Shown here: piece after piece, positions 59,027-64,000 of the stretch
Numbering within the stretch: position 1 is the stretch's first letter
Layout of the letters: every line of letters starts with the position of its first letter
Assembly (NCBI GenBank): GCA_964410105.1
Contig: CAYPFY010000010.1
Span: 1-64,000, forward strand
Source of the DNA: CAYPFY01 sp964410105
Lineage (GTDB): Bacteria; Bacteroidota; Ignavibacteria; UBA10030; SZUA-254
Length of the DNA stretch: 64,000 nt
Reading direction: 5' to 3'
The notes under the pieces: model-generated
Told to the model about the DNA's origin: nothing
The model's database searches: none
The model's input: only the letters and a program-made list of their open reading frames with translations
Program-made: the position numbers and the translations under genes

Positions 59027-59891
59027 CGGGGGGTACTTTGCTGTCGGCCGCCTGGAGCCGCTGGAGAGTCACCTGGGATATGGCATAGTCCTTCAGGGGT
59101 CTCTTCGCCTTTCCGAGCAAGCCCAATGCCTTGCCGTTCAGAGTGAAATTGATGCGGGCTCCGTCGCCGAGGGAGACGAGGAAATTCTTCTTCGCCTTCC
59201 ATCTCATGCGAAAAGAAGGGGGGAAAGTATATTCTGTGGTCCGGACGCCGTCGGTCACCATGCGCACCCAAACGCTCTCGCTCGCCACCCCCTCGAGGGA
59301 GAGGCTATCGGGGAGCGGCTGGGGGATTGACGCCGTTGCGGAGCCGGGCGGCGCTGATGGCGGATTTGCCTGGACCGCCGGCGCGACCGATGCCTTTTCC
59401 TTCGACTCTGTGACGGCCGACTCCTTGTCTCCCGAGCGATCTCTGCGGATGAAGAAAATCGAGGCCGCGAAGCCGAGGGAAATCAATACAAGGAGGATGA
59501 CGAGTATCTTCCCTGTCGGGCGGGTCTCGGGCTCATCCGGCTCGGCTCTGCCGGACGGCTGGGGATCCCCGAAAGCCTTGCTCGGGCGTGGCGTCGCCGG
59601 CTCCATCCGCAGGGTGCCCCCCGCGCGGGGCTTCTCCGGCGCCGCGTCGTCGCCCGATTGCTGAGGCTCGGGAGGTGCCAGAGTTTTGAGGAGCGCCGCC
59701 GGATCGAGGCCGAGTTCCTGGGCGAATGCCTTGATGAAAGCGTGGACGTAGGTTGGCGGCAGCTTCGGCATGATATCATGCTCGAGGTCTTCAAGGAATT
59801 TTCGGTTGATGCGGGTGGTTTGTGAAATCTCATCGAGGGAACGCCCTTGTGACTCCCGTGAGGAGCGCAATTGTTCGCCGAGGGATTTCAT
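59013..59891 (-). CDS. RodZ-like protein (HTH_25, membrane span, DUF4115)
   Basis: A 292-residue bitopic protein. The cytoplasmic N-terminus is a RodZ-type helix-turn-helix (LGEQLRSSRESQGRSLDEIS, TTRINRKFLEDLEHD, YVHAFIKAFAQELGLDP). A disordered proline-rich linker precedes a membrane span (ILVILLVLISLGFAASIFF), and the periplasmic end has the DUF4115 pattern (ESVWVRMVTDGVRTTEYTF, INFTLNGKALGLLG). RodZ links MreB to the cell-wall elongation machinery. No mreB is nearby. Its 3' end overlaps ligA by 14 bases. The helix-turn-helix does not appear to bind DNA in known members. Confidence 0.85.
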   Translation of the reverse strand: MKSLGEQLRSSRESQGRSLDEISQTTRINRKFLEDLEHDIMPKLPPTYVHAFIKAFAQELGLDPAALLKTLAPPEPQQSGDDAAPEKPRAGGTLRMEPATPRPSKAFGDPQPSGRAEPDEPETRPTGKILVILLVLISLGFAASIFFIRRDRSGDKESAVTESKEKASVAPAVQANPPSAPPGSATASIPQPLPDSLSLEGVASESVWVRMVTDGVRTTEYTFPPSFRMRWKAKKNFLVSLGDGARINFTLNGKALGLLGKAKRPLKDYAISQVTLQRLQAADSKVPPDAGH

Positions 59892-59987
59892 CGTGTTAAG
59901 GCTGAACGGGATGGGGGGATGATGCGTCGCATCGTCGGAAAAAAGGTACTAAGAACGGCTCTGAAATCCAAATCATGCAAGCCCCCG

Positions 59988-62219
59988 TTACGATCCGTCG
60001 AGTATGGATCGTATTTTTTCGGCGATGTCGCTGAGCTCGTACGGCTTCTGGATGAATCCGTCGATCTCGGTCGCGAACTTTCCATCATCGAGCATCGACG
60101 CGCTGTAGCCGCTGCAGACCAGAACCTTGAGCTCCGGGAACAGCTCCTTTATCCTGTCGAACGCTGCGCGGCCCCCCAGACGCGGCATGTTCAGATCGAG
60201 GATGACGAGATCGTAGGGAATGGACGTTTCGGCAAGTCGTTCGATCGCCTCGCGCCCGTTCCGGGCTATATCGGCCCGGTAGCCGAGATCGGCCAGAATG
60301 TCGGCGCCCACTTCGCCGACCGCGGATTCGTCCTCGATGAGTAGAATCCGTTCGGATCCTCCGACCACGGGTTCAGAACCCTTCCGCGGACGTGACTCAG
60401 GCGGCGAATATTCTTCCGCCCTCGGCAGGAGGACGGTGAAAACAGTTCCGCTATTGACCTCGCTCGACACGCTGATATGGCCGTTATGGCTCCCGATGAC
60501 TCCGTAGACGACCGAAAGGCCGAGGCCCGTCCCCTTCCCCTGCTCCTTTGTCGTGAAGAAGGGCTCATAGATCCGGTTGATGTGCTCAAGGGGAATGCCC
60601 AGTCCCGAATCGGTGAACGAAACCTCGACAAACTCGCCGGTGATCCCGCGGGTGAGCTCACGTGCTTCCTCCTGGCCGACCGAGACGCCGGATGAGCGGA
60701 TCACAAGGATCCCGCCGTCGGGCATCGCGTCCCGGGCATTGAGGCAGAGATTGAGAAACGCCTGTTGCAGCTGGCCTTCATCTGCTTCGGTCATAAGAGG
60801 CACGGGCGCAAGCTCCCGCTTGATGTGAATAGAGCGCGGGCAGGTCACCTCGAACAGCCGGAGGGTCTGTTCGATGGCCGAATTCACGTCGATCCGCTCG
60901 ACATGGGGATTGCTCTTGCGGGCAAATGTCAGGAGCTGCCGTGTCACGGCCGCGCCTCGACGGGACGTGGTCTCGATGAGATCGACGTACTTGAGCCACC
61001 TCTGATCCTCGTCCATCCTCCGCCTCATGATTGACGCCGAGCTCAGGATGGCCGTAAGAATGTTGTTGAAGTCGTGAGCGATTCCCCCCGCAAGGTTGCC
61101 GATGCTGTCGATTTTCTGGGCCTGAAGGATTTTCTCTTCGAGCCGCTTCTTCTCGGTGATGTCGCGCAGAACCATCCTGGCGGCGCGCGGCACCCCGTCT
61201 GAGTCCCGGATGAGAGAGGTATTCACGCTCACATCGATGAGCGTGCCATCGTTGCGGACGATCTGTTCCTCAAACCCCCCCAGCTCCTGATCAAACTGGA
61301 ATATTTTCTCGAGATTCTCACGCACCTGGCGGTGCTGGGAGGGCGGATAAAGATTCAGCACGGGCCTGCCGACGATTTGCTGCTTCGGGATACCGAGCAG
61401 GCGGCTTTCTGTGGCGTTGCAGCTGAGGACGACCCCGTCGCGGTCCACCGTATGGTACATGTCGGGGGAATGATCATAGAGATCGGCATACAATTGTTCC
61501 GACCGGAGAACCTGCTCGAAGAGCGAGGCGTTGCTGAGCGCCGCGCTGATCTGGTGGCCGAATGCCTGGATGACTGCGATCCTCTTCGCCTCGAAGGTCC
61601 TCGGGTCCTTGCTTCCGATGACGAGGACTCCGGCAAACGCATCCTGGCGCATGAGGGGTATGGACGCGAGGACCTTCAAACCCTCCGCCGCAAAGGACGG
61701 CGATGTGCTCTGGGCGACCACCGGGTCATCGGTCCGGTGGACGCCGGGGTCCTTGATCCAGGACAATCTCGGGTCGGCGGCTGTGGATCCGTCGGGAAAG
61801 AGCGGGCCGGAAGAACGGTGTTGATCACGGAGAGTGAGGGATTCTTCCTGAAGGTAGATCCAGCCTGCGTCGGCATGCTTGAGCTCCATGACCTTGACCA
61901 GGGCGGAATGAAGGACGGTGTTGAGCTCCACGGATCGATTGACCGCGTCGGTGATGGTATTGAGTTCGAGGAGTTCCCTCCGCTGTTTTTCCAGGGATCT
62001 GCCGTACTTCAGGGAGAAATAGACGCTGACATATCCGATGACGCCGACGGTGATGACGCTGATGAAGTCGAGCGTCCCAAGATTCTGGCGCAGGCTCATG
62101 CGTGCAAGGACGATCGTCACCATCGCCACGACGACTGCCGTCGAGGCGACGACCTGGGCCTGCTCGACGAGGCCCATCGAGGCGAAGAACGACCGGATCC
62201 TCTGTATGACACCCTTCAT
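59988..62219 (-). CDS. Hybrid sensor histidine kinase (GAF, PAS, HisKA, HATPase, receiver)
   Basis: A 743-residue hybrid kinase. Two membrane spans occur near residues 22-70, then a coiled coil, a GAF domain (about 95-240), a PAS domain (SPDMYHTVDRDGVVLSCNAT, about 250-360), HisKA with the phosphorylated histidine in GGIAHDFNNILTAIL, an ATPase (LCLNARDAMPDGG, DSGLGIP, GTGLGLSVVYG) and a C-terminal receiver (ILLIEDES, VILDLNMPRLGG, VCSGYS, FIQKPYE). It signals by histidine to internal aspartate transfer. No output gene adjoins; the orphan receiver at 20553 is a possible but unsupported partner. Confidence 0.93.
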   Translation of the reverse strand: MKGVIQRIRSFFASMGLVEQAQVVASTAVVVAMVTIVLARMSLRQNLGTLDFISVITVGVIGYVSVYFSLKYGRSLEKQRRELLELNTITDAVNRSVELNTVLHSALVKVMELKHADAGWIYLQEESLTLRDQHRSSGPLFPDGSTAADPRLSWIKDPGVHRTDDPVVAQSTSPSFAAEGLKVLASIPLMRQDAFAGVLVIGSKDPRTFEAKRIAVIQAFGHQISAALSNASLFEQVLRSEQLYADLYDHSPDMYHTVDRDGVVLSCNATESRLLGIPKQQIVGRPVLNLYPPSQHRQVRENLEKIFQFDQELGGFEEQIVRNDGTLIDVSVNTSLIRDSDGVPRAARMVLRDITEKKRLEEKILQAQKIDSIGNLAGGIAHDFNNILTAILSSASIMRRRMDEDQRWLKYVDLIETTSRRGAAVTRQLLTFARKSNPHVERIDVNSAIEQTLRLFEVTCPRSIHIKRELAPVPLMTEADEGQLQQAFLNLCLNARDAMPDGGILVIRSSGVSVGQEEARELTRGITGEFVEVSFTDSGLGIPLEHINRIYEPFFTTKEQGKGTGLGLSVVYGVIGSHNGHISVSSEVNSGTVFTVLLPRAEEYSPPESRPRKGSEPVVGGSERILLIEDESAVGEVGADILADLGYRADIARNGREAIERLAETSIPYDLVILDLNMPRLGGRAAFDRIKELFPELKVLVCSGYSASMLDDGKFATEIDGFIQKPYELSDIAEKIRSILDGS

Positions 62220-62364
62220 CGCTTCGACTCCTTCGGCCGGAATTTAAAAAGAAAAGGAGAGAGTATCAAAGGCGCGGAGGTTCCCTCCGGAAGAGTCGGT
62301 TTATCCTCTTTTCCCGGAGGTGCGACGGTGGTTGGCCCTTCTCCCGCTCTCGCCGCTGACCTCA

Positions 62365-63000
62365 TCAATGGTATTGAAACCCGAGGGTCACGGAAAAGCC
62401 AGAGGGGTCCACGACGAACCGGTTTCCTCCCATCTCATCGTTACTGGAGGTGGCGAGATAGACTCGGGGTTCAACGAAGATTTTATTGACAAGAATCCTC
62501 GCGAAAGCCGCTCCGAAAACATTTCCCCCGTTCTTCGAATCCGAGGCACTCGTCAGCGATCCTCCCAGGAGACTCCCCGACTGCGTCGTATAGGTCGCGC
62601 TGTAAAAATAGAAATAATAACCTCCCCCGATGCCGACATAAAAACGGCTGTCCGCGTCGGGGAAGTCGAGGAGTTTGTACGCGACGTTCACATGAATCGG
62701 AATCAGGAACAATTGCTGTTGCGAAACACCGGGGGCGGGGTTACCGTTGGGCTGAGGGTTCTGGAACACGCCGACGCTCTGCTTCGGGTATAGTTCTACG
62801 GCTCCGCTGATGAAGAAATTATACCGAACGAACTCCGTGATTCCATCCAGCCCGACGATGAGCCCGTTATTGAGCGCTTCCGAGGGGTGGTAGTAACCGA
62901 ATTTGCCGCTGTAGTACTGGAGAGTGTTCGGATGCTGGTCATCGGTCCCACCCGCCAGGACGATCGTAGGAACAACACAGAGGGCTAATAGTATTCTCAT
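62365..63000 (-). CDS. Outer-membrane beta-barrel protein
   Basis: A 211-residue exported protein. A signal peptide (MRILLALCVVPTIVLAGG) is followed by alternating hydrophobic strands such as LFLIPIHVNVAYKLL, FYVGIGGGYYFYFYSATY and GGNVFGAAFARILVNKIFVEPR, and the C-terminal aromatic FSVTLGFQYH. This fits an eight-stranded OmpA/OmpW-like barrel. Ligand unknown. It is an isolated gene; 144 bases separate it from the sensor kinase and 216 from the glycosyltransferase on its other side. Confidence 0.8.
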   Translation of the reverse strand: MRILLALCVVPTIVLAGGTDDQHPNTLQYYSGKFGYYHPSEALNNGLIVGLDGITEFVRYNFFISGAVELYPKQSVGVFQNPQPNGNPAPGVSQQQLFLIPIHVNVAYKLLDFPDADSRFYVGIGGGYYFYFYSATYTTQSGSLLGGSLTSASDSKNGGNVFGAAFARILVNKIFVEPRVYLATSSNDEMGGNRFVVDPSGFSVTLGFQYH

Positions 63001-63216
63001 TTGATCCCCATAGTCTGAACGCCTAAAATATAAAGAAGCCTCCCTGCAGGGTCAAGCACACCTGTGACCCGTTAGCGGTTTGAGGAAACTCACACTCCGG
63101 GCGGGAAATGGGGGATTTCGGCGGTTGCGGAGGGAGTAAGCCCGCCTGGTGCGAATACCTTCTATCGTTTGAGCCCGTCGCGCGGGGGGGCCGCGAGTGA
63201 GTTTCCCGCGGCTCCT

Positions 63217-64000
63217 CTACAGAGTACTCACCGTCAGATGTGAATGGAGCTGCCGGTAGTAATAATTAAAGGCTTTGCGGGGGTCCGGATCCCATCGGAG
63301 GAGCGAGTACTCTCGCAAGGGATGAGGAAGCGTAACCTTAATGATCTGGCAGGAAGTCTCGGTACCCTGTGAAATCTCCACGCGGATGTCGGACCCGCCG
63401 GGACGCTGTCCGGTCGCCAGGTTGTGCCACGGAAGGGGATCATTCCCGCGGACCATGAGTGAGGATTGCGCCGGCGTCGAGACGAGGAGCGTTGAGTCGT
63501 CGAGTTTCTGTTCCACGATTCCCGCCGCCATATCGGAGGTGGCCGGCATGATTGTCAGGACAGTGGCATCGAGTGACGGGTCATGGAGCTGGACGCTGAG
63601 CTGATCCCGCGCGAACTGCGCCTCAAGCCAATCGCCCGGCAGATTGAGGAGCAGGATCCTGTTTCCGTGAGGCACGGGTGAGGCTGCCAGCTGACGCCCC
63701 ATCACCTGGGGCTGGCGGGGCACGACGGAGAGAATTTCGTTCTTGCGCGCGAGGGAGTATGCCTGGTGGCCCGTCCAGAGGAGGATCGCTGCGATTGCCG
63801 AGTACCGGGTCAGCCTCCCCTCCGGGCGCGACACGAGGAGGCAGGCCATGCCCGCGACGGCGAACGTTGGCAGGAACATATATCGCTCGCTGTTGTAGAC
63901 GATCGACGTCGGGATCCAGGTGAAAACCGCGACGAGGAGGAAAATCCAATACTTTTTCTCTCTCCAGAGCAGTGCCGATGAGAGGGCGAGCATACCGGCG
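63217..64000 (-). CDS. Membrane protein, C-terminal part (glycosyltransferase-like), 5' end beyond the window
   Basis: The frame stays open to the right edge, so its start lies outside the window. The 258 visible residues begin with three or four spans (YWIFLLVAVFTWIPTSIVYN, YMFLPTFAVAGMACLL, YSAIAAILLWTGHQAYSL) and end in a soluble beta-rich region (NRILLLNLPGDWLEAQF, LPHPLREYSLLRWD). YNSERYMFLPTF with a Glu-Arg pair before a span is a pattern of PMT/ArnT-like or O-antigen-type membrane glycosyltransferases. The C-terminal soluble domain has no name that I know. Family is a guess from topology. Confidence 0.5.
   Translation of the reverse strand, partial: AGMLALSSALLWREKKYWIFLLVAVFTWIPTSIVYNSERYMFLPTFAVAGMACLLVSRPEGRLTRYSAIAAILLWTGHQAYSLARKNEILSVVPRQPQVMGRQLAASPVPHGNRILLLNLPGDWLEAQFARDQLSVQLHDPSLDATVLTIMPATSDMAAGIVEQKLDDSTLLVSTPAQSSLMVRGNDPLPWHNLATGQRPGGSDIRVEISQGTETSCQIIKVTLPHPLREYSLLRWDPDPRKAFNYYYRQLHSHLTVSTL

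Noticed and set aside
57695..59146. A 483-codon plus-strand frame
   Set aside because: It is the antisense of ligA in a GC-rich gene and shows no family pattern.

Overview
The window reads as chromosomal DNA from an uncultured-type member of the FCB superphylum, most likely Bacteroidota in the broad sense (an Ignavibacteria-like lineage). Support: a type A type IX secretion (T9SS) sorting domain with the NPFNP core on a giant secreted protein (13964-17410) and a broken copy at 49125-49334, an LptD-type outer-membrane assembly protein, a YCII/Asp-box/MoaD cluster, several lipoproteins, and a tRNA-Leu without encoded CCA. Shine-Dalgarno sites are AGGAGG-like and several promoters look sigma70-like (TTGNNN, 16-17 bp, TATATT or TATAAT). 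The exact taxon cannot be fixed from the sequence alone.

Positions 1-18760 form an accessory region. It opens with a restriction/defence-like operon on the minus strand: a phospholipase-D-domain SNF2-type helicase translationally coupled to an Eco57I/PglX-like methylase that stops before its catalytic domain. A plus-strand Phd/YefM-RelE type toxin-antitoxin pair follows. From about 6010 to 18720 lies a candidate mobile island. It has paralogous tyrosine recombinases near both ends, a pair of GTTAGCA heptamers with 12-bp period near each end in opposite orientation, and the orphan 5' half of a tRNA-Arg(TCT) at its right edge. Its cargo is small basic proteins, a 351-residue protein of unknown family, a DUF6602-type PD-(D/E)XK nuclease-like protein, a transposase scar, and a three-gene secreted set: an LAS-type zinc peptidase lipoprotein, a beta-propeller and an NHL/T9SS giant protein.

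From about 18760 onward most of the DNA is ordinary core genome. A secreted protein and an orphan receiver precede tRNA-Leu(TAG)-tig-clpP-clpX. A long minus-strand run (45780 to 24370) carries, in transcription order, pgpH, xerD, a SufS-like enzyme, an M50 protease, lysA, asd, two thioredoxin-fold proteins, a homocysteine methyltransferase/MTHFR fusion, a class II aldolase, ddl, an ABC exporter, a Yip1 protein, an FtsB/DivIC protein, rarA, a ROK kinase and lptD. Cell-wall precursor synthesis (lysA, asd, ddl), envelope assembly and one-carbon/methionine metabolism are therefore interleaved. A Rho-independent terminator lies directly against the MTHFR start codon and overlaps that operon's promoter.

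At 45900-52800 the plus strand holds an aldo/keto reductase and then a scarred accessory stretch (rsgA 3' fragment, SbsA-like lipoprotein, IS3-type transposase tail, T9SS tail, small lipoproteins). A YCII protein and an Asp-box propeller/MoaD pair follow. The right end is another minus-strand run (hybrid sensor kinase, rodZ-like, ligA, a GT9-like protein, STAS, two sodium/solute symporters), an outer-membrane beta-barrel and the C-terminal part of a membrane glycosyltransferase cut by the window edge.
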